Assembly (NCBI GenBank): GCA_039191605.1
Contig: JBCCXL010000007.1
Coordinates: forward strand, 1 to 64,000
DNA: 64,000 nucleotides
Origin: JBCCXL01 sp039191605
GTDB lineage: Bacteria > Acidobacteriota > Thermoanaerobaculia > Multivoradales > JAHZIX01
Direction of reading: 5' to 3'
Made by a program: the position numbers and the translations under genes. Of this stretch, positions 25,221 to 35,700 are shown one piece after another. The first letter of the stretch is position 1; every line of letters starts with the position of its first letter. The notes under the pieces were generated by a model. It did not search any database, was not told the origin of the DNA, and saw nothing but the letters and a program-made list of their open reading frames with translations.

Positions 25221-26234
25221 TCACCTCCAGCTGAGGGTGATCTTTCCCTTTGCCCTGCCGCTCTCGATCAGCGCGTGGGCGTGCCGCAGGTTTTCGGCGT
25301 GGATCGGCGTTAGCGTTTCGCTCACGGTGGTGCGCAGTCGGCCGGCGTCGATTTCGTCCGCTACGTAGGACAGCAGCCGGTGCTGTTCGATCATGTCTGG
25401 CGTCTGGAACATCGAGCGAGTGAACATGAACTCCCAAATCAGGCCGGCGGCTTTGAGCTTGAGCTGATCCATGTCGAGGGGGCGGGCGTTTTCGACGATG
25501 GTGACGATGCGCCCTTGGGGGCGAATTAGATCGCTGACGGCCGGCCAGTGGCCGTCGGTGTCGTTGAAGATGGCGATGTGATCGATGAAGGAGAAGCCCA
25601 GTGCCTCGACCTGAGGGCGCAGCGCCTCGCGATGATTGATCACGTGATCGGCGCTGAGATCTTTGACCCAGTCGATGGTCTCTGGTCGGGAGGCCGTGGC
25701 GATCACCGTGAGCCCAGCGGCTTTGGCGAGCTGAATTCCCATCGAGCCGACGCCCCCGGCGCCGCCGATGATCAGCAGCGTCTCGCCCCGATTGCCGCCG
25801 TCGCGGTCGAGATCGAGGCGATCGAAGAAGGCCTCGTAGGCGGTGATGGTGGTCAGCGGCAGGGCGGCGGCCTCGGCGAAGGAGAGGGTCGAAGGCTTGC
25901 GCCCGACGATTCGCTGGTCGACGAGCTGGTACTCCGCGTAGACCCCGGGGCGAGTGATGTCCCCGGCGTAGTAGACCTCGTCACCGGGAGCGAAGAGGGT
26001 GACCTCTTCTCCCACCGCCTCCACCACGCCGGCGGCGTCCCAGCCTAGGATCTTCGGGGTTTCTTCCACTTTGTCCTTTGGCGCTCGGACCTTGGTATCC
26101 ACCGGATTGACGGCGATGGCCTCGATGCGGACCAGCAGGTCTTGGCCGGTCGGAATGGGCTTGTCGATTTCGACGTCGAGGAGCGAATTCGGGTCTGAGA
26201 TCGGAAGGTAGTGGGTGAGTCCAACGGCTTTCAT
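25221..26234 (-). CDS. Zinc-independent NADPH:quinone oxidoreductase (MDR family)
   Basis: A 337-residue medium-chain dehydrogenase/reductase. The GroES-like half has AVNPVDTKVRAP and LGWDAAGVVEAVG, with no catalytic zinc ligands. The Rossmann half has LIIGGAGGVGSMGIQLAK. It matches the zinc-binding alcohol dehydrogenase-like/quinone oxidoreductase 2 group, which reduces quinones or enones with NADPH. GGAG sits seven bases before the ATG at 26234. It follows the cupin lipoprotein gene on the same strand 90 bp downstream, so the two may share a transcript. The role is likely detoxification. Confidence 0.88.
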   Translation of the reverse strand: MKAVGLTHYLPISDPNSLLDVEIDKPIPTGQDLLVRIEAIAVNPVDTKVRAPKDKVEETPKILGWDAAGVVEAVGEEVTLFAPGDEVYYAGDITRPGVYAEYQLVDQRIVGRKPSTLSFAEAAALPLTTITAYEAFFDRLDLDRDGGNRGETLLIIGGAGGVGSMGIQLAKAAGLTVIATASRPETIDWVKDLSADHVINHREALRPQVEALGFSFIDHIAIFNDTDGHWPAVSDLIRPQGRIVTIVENARPLDMDQLKLKAAGLIWEFMFTRSMFQTPDMIEQHRLLSYVADEIDAGRLRTTVSETLTPIHAENLRHAHALIESGRAKGKITLSWR

Positions 26235-26322
26235 AGCGAATCTCCAGATCCGGCGGGGTTTCGTTTTTGTCCTGGAATGATGTGACGCGTACTGAAGTGC
26301 CGCGTTTCGAAGAGAAGCGGTT

Positions 26323-27252
26323 CTAGGAGATGGTGAGCTGGCCCTGCGTGCGCACATAGAGCACGCAGGCCTCCTCGGCATCACACGAGAGCTCGTGAAC
26401 TGCCTTGACCTCCGAGCCGAAGTAGCTGCCCGGTTGGAGGTCCTTCCCGTGCGACTCGCCGAGCCCCTGGAGTTGGAGCTGACCCTGGATCACGACGGCG
26501 CGAAGCATTGAGTCTCCGCCGGTCAGCCGCACCCTGGATCCGGCGGACAGCTTGACGAGGCTGCCGCTCAGCTCATCGACCTGGGGATCACCCCAGAGAA
26601 AAGCCAGCTGGGCTTCTTCGCCCGATGTCTGGCTGTCGACCTGGGCGCCGGTCTGGGTGTCGGCAGGATCAATCCAGCGCAGGCTCGAAGCGTTCAGCCA
26701 GATGATGTTCGAGGGATCGACGTTGACCGGTCTCTCGCCGTTGTCGAAAGCCTGCTCGCTAGGGCGCACCAGGTAAGGGCCATCCTCGATCTCGATGTAG
26801 GCCAGGTTGGTCTCTCCCCTGGCCGACGTGATGTGCTCCTCGCCGGCCGGCTGAGTCCAATACGAACCCGTCGGCATCCACATCGTCTTGGCTGCAGGAT
26901 CGTCGTTGTGGACGAGACCGTAGACGACGACGCCTCGGTAGCTGACGTTGTGGATATGGGGCGGCGAGGAAAAGCCGTCCCTGAAGGCGACGAGAAAGCC
27001 CGAGGGACCAGGGCTCGTGCGGTCGCCCCAGAGCGTCGCGGCTCTTGGGCCTTGGTCGCCGCGAGCGGGGTTGAGCGCCCCCCAGTCGACGTCGGAGATC
27101 GCTAGAGCCTCAATCTCAGAACCCGTCGCCGTCTTCGGGGCTGCGTCTTGAGCCAAAGAGCTCATGCTGCTGCAGGCAGTGAAGCAGAAGATAGTGAAGC
27201 AGCAAGCAGCGAAGCAGAAGAGCGTGAGGGAGGGAAGTGATCTCGTCGGCAT
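26323..27252 (-). CDS. DUF4437-type cupin lipoprotein
   Basis: A 309-residue protein with two related cupin-like halves (each with TLWGD or FLWGD, an SPPHIHN metal-site segment in the first, and GSYWTQPAGEEHI), which fits the DUF4437 family. The N-terminus is a lipoprotein signal with two candidate lipobox cysteines in a duplicated stretch (FAAC and FTACS). GGGAGA precedes the ATG at 27252. It would sit in the periplasm on a lipid anchor. Only the first half keeps obvious His ligands. The function is unknown; some relatives bind metal. Confidence 0.75.
   Translation of the reverse strand: MPTRSLPSLTLFCFAACCFTIFCFTACSSMSSLAQDAAPKTATGSEIEALAISDVDWGALNPARGDQGPRAATLWGDRTSPGPSGFLVAFRDGFSSPPHIHNVSYRGVVVYGLVHNDDPAAKTMWMPTGSYWTQPAGEEHITSARGETNLAYIEIEDGPYLVRPSEQAFDNGERPVNVDPSNIIWLNASSLRWIDPADTQTGAQVDSQTSGEEAQLAFLWGDPQVDELSGSLVKLSAGSRVRLTGGDSMLRAVVIQGQLQLQGLGESHGKDLQPGSYFGSEVKAVHELSCDAEEACVLYVRTQGQLTIS
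27176..27235 (-). repeat. 30-nt direct duplication in a lipoprotein signal peptide
   Basis: 27176-27205 and 27206-27235 are imperfect copies (both with GCAGYGAAGCAGAAGA). Read on the minus strand they give two 10-residue copies ending in AAC and TAC, so the lipobox is duplicated. Confidence 0.75.
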
Positions 27253-27448
27253 GATTGGGTCTCCCGGAATGGTGCTTTCCGAAGGGCATATCCCTGGTCC
27301 GAGAGATCACGTTACGCCCGAGCTGGGGTTCTAGCAAGTACCCACATTTTTGTAAGTAACGGGGCCCTGATTTCTCGATATGAGTTGGGCAGATCGACCG
27401 AGGTAAGGGATTCGTAGTGGTCGAGAGAGGCTTCTAAGAGCTTGCATA

Positions 27449-27477
27449 TTGACGGTTTTAGGTGGCCCGCTTAGAAT
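27449..27477 (+). promoter_or_regulatory. Sigma70-type promoter
   Basis: TTGACG (27449-27454) and TAGAAT (27472-27477) are separated by exactly 17 bp. Transcription would start near 27484, leaving a short leader with AGGAGA before the TTG start of the small exported protein. Confidence 0.75.
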
Positions 27478-27517
27478 TGCGACTCTCAGTAATTACGAAC
27501 TAATTTAGGAGAAGTAC

Positions 27518-27958
27518 TTGACTAAGAAAGCTTTGATGATCTTTGTCTTGATGTTCGCTGCGGCATCGGCCGTCAGCGCAACGGGCCTGTGGGTGTCGTC
27601 TCCCGGCTGTCTGCTTGGTAACCTCGCAGGGGATCTCGAATGCACGGTGACCGTCAGTGGCGGGTCTGGGGACTACAACTACTGGTGGCATTACTCAGGA
27701 CCTGGATCTCCCTACCAGACAAATACCAACATCATTAACGTTAGCGATTGCTTTGGTAGTGGTACCTCCTCTGTTTGGGTTCAGGTGTTTGATCGCCAGA
27801 CTCGAGAGCTTCAGGCGTCCGGCATCCATTACTTTTCCTGTGGCTGTCCGCCAAACAGCCCAGGCGGAGAATGCGACAGTGAAGGGGGTGGGTCAGGGAG
27901 TCCTGGGGAAGGAGGCTCTGATCCGAGTGGCCCAAGCGACCCGGGGGACGTGCCCTGA
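27518..27958 (+). CDS. Small exported Cys-rich Ig/PKD-like protein
   Basis: A 146-residue secreted protein starting at a TTG with a good ribosome site (AGGAGA) and a good promoter upstream. A signal peptide ends near residue 22 (AVSATG). The mature part has one beta-sandwich-like domain (LECTVTVSGGSGDYNYWWHYSG, then VWVQVFDRQ and FSCGC) with paired cysteines. The tail is Gly/Ser/Pro-rich. The domain closely resembles the last 75 residues of the subtilase encoded downstream on the other strand. It may be a stand-alone binding or inhibitory partner of that protease; this is inferred from likeness and closeness only. Confidence 0.7.
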   Translation: MTKKALMIFVLMFAAASAVSATGLWVSSPGCLLGNLAGDLECTVTVSGGSGDYNYWWHYSGPGSPYQTNTNIINVSDCFGSGTSSVWVQVFDRQTRELQASGIHYFSCGCPPNSPGGECDSEGGGSGSPGEGGSDPSGPSDPGDVP

Positions 27959-27961
27959 TCA

Positions 27962-28018
27962 GACTGTCGCTAGGAGCTACTACGCGGTATCTGTAGACCG
28001 CGAACGTCACTAGCAGTC
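27962..28018 (+). terminator. Nested hairpins after the small exported protein
   Basis: An outer stem (27962-27973 with 28010-28018, one 3-nt bulge) encloses an inner 6-bp stem (CGCGGT 27983-27988 with ACCGCG 27997-28002), starting four bases after the stop. A T-rich stretch (GGTCTTTTTGC) lies about 40 bp further. It is likely a 3' end structure. Confidence 0.45.
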
Positions 28019-28283
28019 CAAGAGCCTGCAGTCTTATTGCGGTCTTTTTGCGACTTGAAGGAGCCGACCAGGGATCTGCCTTGGTTGGCTTCTTGTTGTT
28101 GTAGCAGCCGCTTGGATCTTCAGCTTTCTCACTACGGTGTATCAGGTATTCATGCTCACGCGCTGCTGCAACCTTTACCTGATGAGTCGATCGGATGAGC
28201 TGATCAGCTTGCCGAATCAATAGAAGCGCTGCGCAGGCTTGGGGTCCGTCACTGGCGATGAGTCAGATGGAACCCCACAAAGA

Positions 28284-28315
28284 ACGCACGGCCACGGAGT
28301 AGCCCGTGGCCGTGC
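28284..28315 (-). terminator. Rho-independent terminator of the subtilase gene
   Basis: A perfect 12-bp stem (GCACGGCCACGG 28286-28297 and CCGTGGCCGTGC 28304-28315) with a 6-nt loop lies 24 bp after the subtilase stop. On the minus strand it is followed by GTTCTTTGTG, a weak T-tract. Confidence 0.75.
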
Positions 28316-28338
28316 TTAGGATCCCGCGGGATTGGTTT

Positions 28339-30471
28339 TCAGAAGCAGCCGTAACTGAAATTCGACACGTATCGGCTTTGTCCTGCCGCGTCGGTGATCG
28401 TTACGCCGAAGCTGTTGTAGCTAGAGCCGTTACAGCCCGGGGAAAGGTAGGACGCGTAGATCAGGTTACCGCTGGTCCACCAATGATCGGCCGAGCCGGA
28501 GTAGCTCCACTGATAGGAATAAGGAGGCCGGCCACCGGTGGGGTTCGCCGTGCAGGTGATCCGCGTGCTGCCGCTTTGGTTGTCCACACAGGTCAAGGTG
28601 CCGCCGAGGGTCGGATGATCTCCCCAGCGAATGGAGAAGTGCCCCCCTTCGTCGGCCTGCTGGGAACCCACCTGGTCATTCAGAGTGCACTCTTTATAAA
28701 AATAGGGTGCGGGGTCCCCGAATTCGGCGTTGGTGCAGGGGCGGGCCGTGGGGCATCCGTTCTGCCGGTTGTAGGTCCGGGTGGTTCGCCCCGCCGGCAG
28801 GGTGAAGGATCCCCACTCCGAGGCCATGGGGCGCATCCAATTTGTCGAGGTGAAGAGGTAGCAGGTCTTCTGCACTCCAGGCAGGGGGTCGCTGCCGAAG
28901 AAGGTATTGGTGCATTGGACCGTCTGCCCGAAGCCTACATGCCGACGGACGTTGGTTTGGGTATTGCCGTAATAGACCCAGAATCCGGTGGTGGAAACTC
29001 GCCAGGACTGGGGTTTGGCCGAGTAGGTAACGGTTTCCGAGTTGGCGAAGGGCCCCGTGGAGCAAAGGCTGTCTGAATTCACCCGCGGGGTCTGTCTGTT
29101 GTTGCGGGCGTCGGTCACGAGAGTCCCGTCGCGGAGCATTTCGATAATGCCCAGGTTTGAGACATCCGGATGGGAAGAGAAGCCTACAGCTGCGACTCCA
29201 GCGGCATACGGGGCGGCCGCCGAGGTGCCTTCGAAGCAGAGGTCCAGGTTACCGTTGCCGTCCGCGGTAACGGCACAGGCCGAGGGGGCGAGCAGATTCA
29301 GAATGTCGGCGCTGTTGGAATAGCAGATCACCTGATCCGCGCCGGCGGTGAAGTCGGTGCAAAGTGGGTTGTTATTAGAGTTGAGGTAGACGCGAGGCAC
29401 TGCCACGTTGGCGTCGTAGACCGCACCCACGGATAACGCATAGGGGTTGCAGGAGGGGGCTTCGATTTCGTTGAGCCGGGCGCTATTGCCCGAGGAAATC
29501 AGCGTCACCATGCCGGCGAAGCGGGCGGCTCTCAGGGCATTGTGCTCGGGGATGGACCAGCAGGGGGTGGTATACCCCGTCGATGCGTTCCCGAGGCTCA
29601 TGGAGATGACGCGGATGGGGGGATCGTAGAGATCGCGATCGGTCACCGCGCGGTCGATGGCAGCGGGGATGTCGCCATCTAGGGCGATGGCGCCGCAGAT
29701 GTTCGCCGACTGGACCTTGTAGAAGACCAGGTTGGCCTCAGGGGCGGCGCCGGTGACGCCGCCACCGTTGCCCGCTGCAATGCCTGCCACCGCCGTGCCG
29801 TGATCCTGGGTGTTGCAGTCGATTCGCGGATTGGTGTCGTTGTCGGCGTAGTCGTGCCCGCCCAGGATCTTGTCGTTGGGGAAGGCGGTTTGGCCTCCGA
29901 AGGCGGCGTGATCGTGGTCGATGCCGTCGTCGATGATGGCGATGGTTACGCCGAGGCCATTGCTGCCGCCCACGTGGGCTATGTCCATGTCCGTCAGGTT
30001 GTGGGCCTGGACGTCGTTCTTCGTATAGACGGGCATCTCGTGGATGCGGGCGACCTCTCCCAGAGACGCCAGTCGGAAGACGGAGCGGGAATCTGCGTAA
30101 GCGGAGAAGCCATAGGTGCTGCGGTAGCGGTTCCACAATTCAAAGGTGGAGTCGTAGCTCTTCTCAGCCATAGCCTTCAAGACCCGATCCTGAAGAGCAG
30201 CGATATTTTCTTTCCAGATTCGACCGGCCTCGGGATCGGAGAAGGCCTTGGCGGGGTCGACGGCCTGTTTGGCCATCTTGGGTTCGAGGTCGATGACGAT
30301 CCGATACACCGGTGCGGGGATCTTCGCCTTGGCCGAAGCCGGGGCCTCCGCCTCGATCTGAGCCAAGAGCCCAGGGGCGATCTTTTCGGTGGGCGAGGGC
30401 GATTCCGGGGACTCTGCCGCAACGGCGGTGGTCAACAAGATGCTGGCGAGCAGGTACGTGGATAGCTTCAT
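28339..30471 (-). CDS. Exported subtilisin-like serine protease (S8) with C-terminal Ig-like domain
   Basis: A 710-residue protease. A signal peptide ends near residue 19, followed by an inhibitor-like propeptide (to about 145). The catalytic triad is D181 (AIIDDGID), H224 (TQDHGTAVAG) and S417 (FEGTSAAAPYAAG), with the oxyanion Asn in VTLISSGNS (N329). Cysteine-rich segments (about 475-630) and a final beta-sandwich (ITCTANPTGGRPPYSYQW to YGCF) follow; the latter resembles the small exported protein next to it. The start is the ATG at 30471 with GGGAAG upstream; longer upstream reading is AT-rich non-coding sequence. It likely acts outside the cell or in the periplasm. Confidence 0.92.
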   Translation of the reverse strand: MKLSTYLLASILLTTAVAAESPESPSPTEKIAPGLLAQIEAEAPASAKAKIPAPVYRIVIDLEPKMAKQAVDPAKAFSDPEAGRIWKENIAALQDRVLKAMAEKSYDSTFELWNRYRSTYGFSAYADSRSVFRLASLGEVARIHEMPVYTKNDVQAHNLTDMDIAHVGGSNGLGVTIAIIDDGIDHDHAAFGGQTAFPNDKILGGHDYADNDTNPRIDCNTQDHGTAVAGIAAGNGGGVTGAAPEANLVFYKVQSANICGAIALDGDIPAAIDRAVTDRDLYDPPIRVISMSLGNASTGYTTPCWSIPEHNALRAARFAGMVTLISSGNSARLNEIEAPSCNPYALSVGAVYDANVAVPRVYLNSNNNPLCTDFTAGADQVICYSNSADILNLLAPSACAVTADGNGNLDLCFEGTSAAAPYAAGVAAVGFSSHPDVSNLGIIEMLRDGTLVTDARNNRQTPRVNSDSLCSTGPFANSETVTYSAKPQSWRVSTTGFWVYYGNTQTNVRRHVGFGQTVQCTNTFFGSDPLPGVQKTCYLFTSTNWMRPMASEWGSFTLPAGRTTRTYNRQNGCPTARPCTNAEFGDPAPYFYKECTLNDQVGSQQADEGGHFSIRWGDHPTLGGTLTCVDNQSGSTRITCTANPTGGRPPYSYQWSYSGSADHWWTSGNLIYASYLSPGCNGSSYNSFGVTITDAAGQSRYVSNFSYGCF

Positions 30472-31309
30472 GAACTTCCCAAGGTGTAGGTTGGAATTTG
30501 GGCGGTCAAGGGAGCCGGGGAAGGCTCGTTCTTCGGCGATGCCTCCTCGGCCGATCTTTCCCGCAGAGAGCGGGGGGGGATCCCACCGAGTTCGCCATGT
30601 TTTAGGTATTGAATTATAGTGAAATATAGTTTTTAACACATAAATATTTGCATGGAGTTTAGAGTGGTGGATCGATCCGGTCCGGAGCCCACGATGCGGC
30701 GTTAGTGCTTCTGCAGCCGCGGTGCCTGTCGCGTAGGGTCTTCCCAGGGCTCCAGATGGTCGAGAGAGTGCGGTCAGCTTCAGAAGACCGCTCCTCGATC
30801 AGGCTGGTGAGGCAGGCGATCGTTCCGATCGCGGCGAAGATCGGTTGCAGCGCGGATTCGCTGGGCCATTGGATTCGCTAGGCCGAGCGCGATGCGGGGC
30901 AGCGCCCTGGTCTGACGGCGAGCGAGCGAGAGCGGCTGAAGGAGCTGGAATTGCCGGGTCGGGGAATCACCGCGTCCGCGGGGCCACCCTGGGGCGCTGG
31001 GGTTGGGAGGAGGTTGTCGGAACCAGCCGTGATGTCAACGGGCAGGGGGAGGGTGCGGCCCGGACGGTCTAGACGGTGGATCCCGATCGAATTCCTTAGT
31101 TCTCGTTTAAATATTGAATTCAATGGGTTTATGAGATCGGTGCGTGCTGGCTGTGCTCGCTTCCCAGACATTTCCCAGAGATTTCCTCGACAGTTCCCTC
31201 AGGACCCCGCACGGCGTCGTGTGACGGAATCGCTGCATCAGCCCCGGGGGCTTCCTGGATGGCTCAACCGCTCGCGGTCCTCGCGAGCCCTGAACGAGAG
31301 GAGCGGATC
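30472..31309. other. Intergenic region between divergent exported-protein genes
   Basis: About 840 bp. Promoters of both divergent genes must lie here. An AT-rich stretch (30600-30660, including TATAGTGAAATATAG) is the best candidate for the subtilase promoter. I see no gene or RNA in the remainder. Confidence 0.4.
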
Positions 31310-32647
31310 ATGCAGTGGAAAGCGACGACCCGAGACCGAGGCCAGAGAATACGGGAACCGGCGGAGCGGTGGGCTGGGTGGATTGCCCTGGGGCTGCTAG
31401 CCCTCGTCGGCTTGCTGTCGACCTCGCCGGCCGCGGCGCAGGACCTGGCGGAGGTCTTCCGCGGCGAGCTTTTGGAGGCGGTGGGGCTCCTCGGCGAGGT
31501 CGTCGAGACGGACCCTGAGCTCGCCGAGTCGGGGCGCATCCAGCGCCTCGAGAAAGAGATCCTGACCGCCGGCGCCGAGAGCCTGCGGCCGCTGGCGGCA
31601 GCGGTGGCGGCGGACGGGGTGTGGCGGAGCTCCGTCGACCGTTTGCGGCGGGCGGCGGACGAGCTGTACCAGACCGAAGCCGCGGCAGACCCCGGAACCA
31701 CCGAGGGCGGGATCTCGCCGCCGTACTCCTCGAACTGTGGGGACGATCGGCCCTCCACCCAATCGCTGTTCATCGGTCTGTTGCTGACCAACCTCTTCGA
31801 GGGGCTCGAGATCGCCGGTCAGTCGGTCTGCGACGTCGCGACCTCCGGAGATTTGAATGCCCTCAACGTCGTGGTCTGTGGGGTCACCGCGGTCCTCGGA
31901 GAAGCACGGCTCCTGGCTCAGAGCTCCTACGAGAGCAATAGCTTGTGCAGCGCCGACGTCGATTCCGCCGAGATCAACGCCGCCTATCGGCTGTCGGACC
32001 AAATCGACGGCGTGGTCGAGGACAACCTCGACGAGCAGGTCTCGACCCGCGCCAGCCAGGACAGCCTCGACGACCACGCCGCGGACGTCGACGTACAGCT
32101 GGTGAGGATGCAAAACGACGTCAGTGGCCTCGTCTCCGGCGTCGCCAACGTGCAGGCCGAGCTCGACAACGTGCAGGCCGAGCTCGACGACGTGCAGGTG
32201 CGGGTCACCGACACCCAGCTCGGGGTCGAAGATCTCGAGACCCGAGTCGGCGACATCGAGCAGAGCGTCGACGATCTGCGCATCGAGGTCCAGAATCTCG
32301 CCGACACGACGAGCGGCCTCGCCGCTACCCTCGACGATTTCATCGACTCGTCCCAAAGCTTCAACGCGCTCAATCTGCAGATCCTCATCGAGGACGACCT
32401 CGAGCGGAAGGGTACGGCGGCGGTGTCGCTCTTCCAGCTTCCCGCTTCGGTGGGGGGATACCTCGAGCTCGTCCGCGAGATCGTGATCACCACCATTGAG
32501 GCCAACCAGGCCGCCGGCCAGAGCGTCGGTTCGGCCTTCAAGTCCGTCGCCGAGGGCGATCTGCTCTTCGACGCCGGCGCCTATCGGGACGCCTATCTGC
32601 TCTACCGCGACGCCTATCACCAGGCCACCGGACGCTCAGCGTCCTGA
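31310..32647 (+). CDS. Exported coiled-coil protein
   Basis: A 445-residue exported protein. A longer upstream frame exists, but the ATG at 31310 has GAGAGGAG five bases before it and gives a normal signal peptide (hydrophobic LGLLALVGLLSTS, cleavage at AAAQ). The middle of the mature protein has a helical region with three Cys, then a coiled coil of regular heptads (NVQAELDNVQAELDDVQ, TRVGDIEQSVDDLRIEV). The C-terminus has a TPR-like AGAYRDAYLLYRDAY. It resembles structural periplasmic or envelope proteins. It is 57 bp upstream of the large Calx-beta/BACON gene and probably cotranscribed with it. The function is unknown. Confidence 0.75.
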   Translation: MQWKATTRDRGQRIREPAERWAGWIALGLLALVGLLSTSPAAAQDLAEVFRGELLEAVGLLGEVVETDPELAESGRIQRLEKEILTAGAESLRPLAAAVAADGVWRSSVDRLRRAADELYQTEAAADPGTTEGGISPPYSSNCGDDRPSTQSLFIGLLLTNLFEGLEIAGQSVCDVATSGDLNALNVVVCGVTAVLGEARLLAQSSYESNSLCSADVDSAEINAAYRLSDQIDGVVEDNLDEQVSTRASQDSLDDHAADVDVQLVRMQNDVSGLVSGVANVQAELDNVQAELDDVQVRVTDTQLGVEDLETRVGDIEQSVDDLRIEVQNLADTTSGLAATLDDFIDSSQSFNALNLQILIEDDLERKGTAAVSLFQLPASVGGYLELVREIVITTIEANQAAGQSVGSAFKSVAEGDLLFDAGAYRDAYLLYRDAYHQATGRSAS

Positions 32648-32704
32648 GGGCCCGCACACCGTCCTCGACCTGCCCCATGTACCTTTGCCGCGAGGAGACC
32701 CGCG

Positions 32705-35700
32705 ATGAACGCACCGACCTTCCCATCCCGCCCACAACGTCTCGTCTCTCCGGTTTCTGTCGTCCGCTCGCTCCTCGCCCTCGCCGCGATGCTCTGCGGC
32801 GTTCCGGCGGGGGCGCAGGTGATCTTGGACGGCGACCCTTTCCCCTTGCGTCTCGCCGACATCAGGATCGCTTCCCTGGAAGTCGCCGCTGATCCCTACG
32901 GGCATGCGGTGGCGGTCTGGGAGGAACCGGGGGCCGGCACCTTCGCGCAGCGCTTCGATCAAGAGGGCCAGGTGATCGGTGACCTGCTCACCGTCGACAG
33001 CGACTCTCAAGATCCGGCGGTGGCCATGGCGCTCGATGGCCGCTTTCTGATCGTCTTCACCGACTTGGGCGACGGCCACGTCTACGGCCGGTGGTACGAC
33101 GGCGCGGCCGGCGGAGACCGATTCTCGATCAACCCGCACTCATCGGGTATTTCCGAGAGCCCCTCCGTCGCCCTTGGGCCCGACGGCAGCGGGCTTGTGG
33201 TCTGGGATTCGGGCTCGGAGGACATCTGGGCTCAGCGCTTGGACAGCACGGGAGCCCCGGAGGGCGAGCCCTTCGAGGTGCCCACCGATTCCGGCGGCTT
33301 GCAGGAGCTGCCGGAGGTGGCGGCCAATCTCAACGGAGATTTTCTGGTGCTGTGGTCCGGCGAGGGGCCGGACGACGAGGAAGGCAGCCTCTTTGGCCGC
33401 GTCTTCGACCCGTGGGGGAACCCGGTGGACGATCCCTTCACCCTCGAGAGCCAGACCGAGGGCAACTATAGTTTCGACTATCGCGTTGCCGGAGGACTGG
33501 ACAATGAATTTTTGGTCAGCTGGTGGCTCGATGATGGGCAGGAGGCTCCGGTCGTCTTCCAGCGCTTGGACCGCGACGGCACGGTGCTGGTGGACACCAC
33601 GCAAGTGAATACCACCACTGAGGGCACTAGCCGGTATCCGACAGTGGCCACCTCGGACTTGGACGGCTATTCGGTCATTTTTTGGGAGAACGACGACGGA
33701 TCGGGGGCCCCGGAAATCTTCGGGCAGTGGCTCGACCCCGACGGGATTCTGCGCGGCGAGGAATTTGTCGCCAACATCCAGGGCAGCATCGACGAGCAAG
33801 GGCCCGCGGCGATGATCGGAGCCAACGGCCGCTTCCTCGCCCTCTCGCAAGGCGAGGGGCTCGGCGGCGAGACGGGCCTGTGGGCGCAGCGCTTCTTACC
33901 GCCAGTGACGGTGGAGGTCAATGACGTTTCGATCATCGAGGGTACCGAGGCGAGCGAGGGAGCGGGGGAGGGCGGCGGCGCCACCGAGGCGAGCGCTCTC
34001 TTCACCGTCAGCCTGTCTCGCCAGCACGACCTCGGCGAGACCATCACCGTCGACTTCGTCACCGAGGACGACACCGCCACCTTCCTCTCCGATTACGAGC
34101 GCACCAGCGCGACCCTGACCTTCGAGCCCGGCGAGGCGCTGGCCCAGAGCCTGTCGGTGCCCATCGTCGGTGACGCGGTCTACGAGGAGGACGAGACCTT
34201 CTTCCTGAACCTCGTCAGCGCCACCGAGGCGGTGATCCTCGGCGAGCAGGGGGAGGGCACCATCGTCGACGACGACCCAGTGCCGACGCTCTCCATCGAC
34301 GATGTCACCCTCGACGAGGGGGCCCAGGGGGAGACGACCCCATTCGTCTTCACCGTCAGCCTGTCGGGCACCCTCGCCCAGGACGTCACCGTCGAGTTCG
34401 AGACCCTCGACGGTTCGGGGGAGTCCGGTGCCGAGGGCGGCATCGACTATGAGCGCACCAGCGGCGAGCTGATCCTCCCCGCCGGCACCACCGCGGCGCA
34501 GCTGGCGGTGGAGGTCTACGGCGACGGCGAGGCGGAGGACGACGAGACTTTCGTCGTCAACCTCTTCGACTCGACGCCGGTGGCCATCGCGGTGGAGCAG
34601 GGGACCGGCACCCTCGTCAACGACGATTGCGCCATCTCCCTCGACTCCTACTTCCAGCAGATCCCCGCTACTGGCGGATTCTTCCTCTTCGAGCTCTTCG
34701 ATCCCGACGGCTGCGGCTGGACCGCGGTGCCCAGCGACGACTGGATCTTGGACCTCACTCCCACCAGCGGCAGCGGCGACGCCACCCTCTCCTTCAGGGT
34801 CGACGCCACCGCCGACGCGGGACAGCGCGCCGCCGAGATCCTCATCGAGGAGCGGGTTTTCGAGATCCTCCAGGACGGCAACCAGGAGACCTGCACCTAC
34901 AGCGTCACCGGCGGCGACGCCTTCGGGCCGGAGGGCGGCTCCGGCAGCGTCAGCGTCGTCCCCGACCACGAGGACTGCATCTGGATCGCCGCCAGCGAAG
35001 AGTATTGGATCAGCCTCGACGGCGCCGACGCCGACGGCGTGATCGAGGCCACCGGCGCCGGCGATTTCACCTACACCGTGGCCACCCACCTCGAGACCAC
35101 CGCCCGCAGCGGCATGATCGAGGTCAACGGCCAGCCGGTAGCCATCAACCAGGACGGCTGCTCCTACGCCCTCGACCCCGCCGGCCGCAGCGATGTTTCC
35201 TACAGCGGCGCCGCCGGCAGCACGGCGGTGGTCACCGAAAGCGTCTGCCCGTGGACCGCCCTCAGCGACGACGCCTGGATCACCGTCACCTCGGGAGCCA
35301 GCGGCACCGGCCCCGGCACCGTCGCCTACAGCGTCACCCACAACCTCATCACCGTGCCCCGCACCGGCACCCTCACCGTCGAGGACCAGGTCTTCACCAT
35401 CGACCAGGAATCCTTCCCCTGCGACTACGCGCTGTCCGAAGCCGCGGCGGACTTCGGCCCCGACGGCGGCGCCGGCAGCTTCGAGGTCACCGCCCTCGGC
35501 GGCTGCGGCTGGACCGCGGAGAGCGACGCTCCGTGGCTCACCGTCACCGTCGGTGCCTCGGGAGACGGCGTCGGCCTCGTGGAGTACGAGGCCCACGCCA
35601 ATCTCTCCACCGCCGACCGCAGCGCGACGGTCACCGTCGAGGACCAGATCTACGAGGTGGCCCAGCGCGGCTTCCTGTTCTACGACCCCTTCGACGACGG

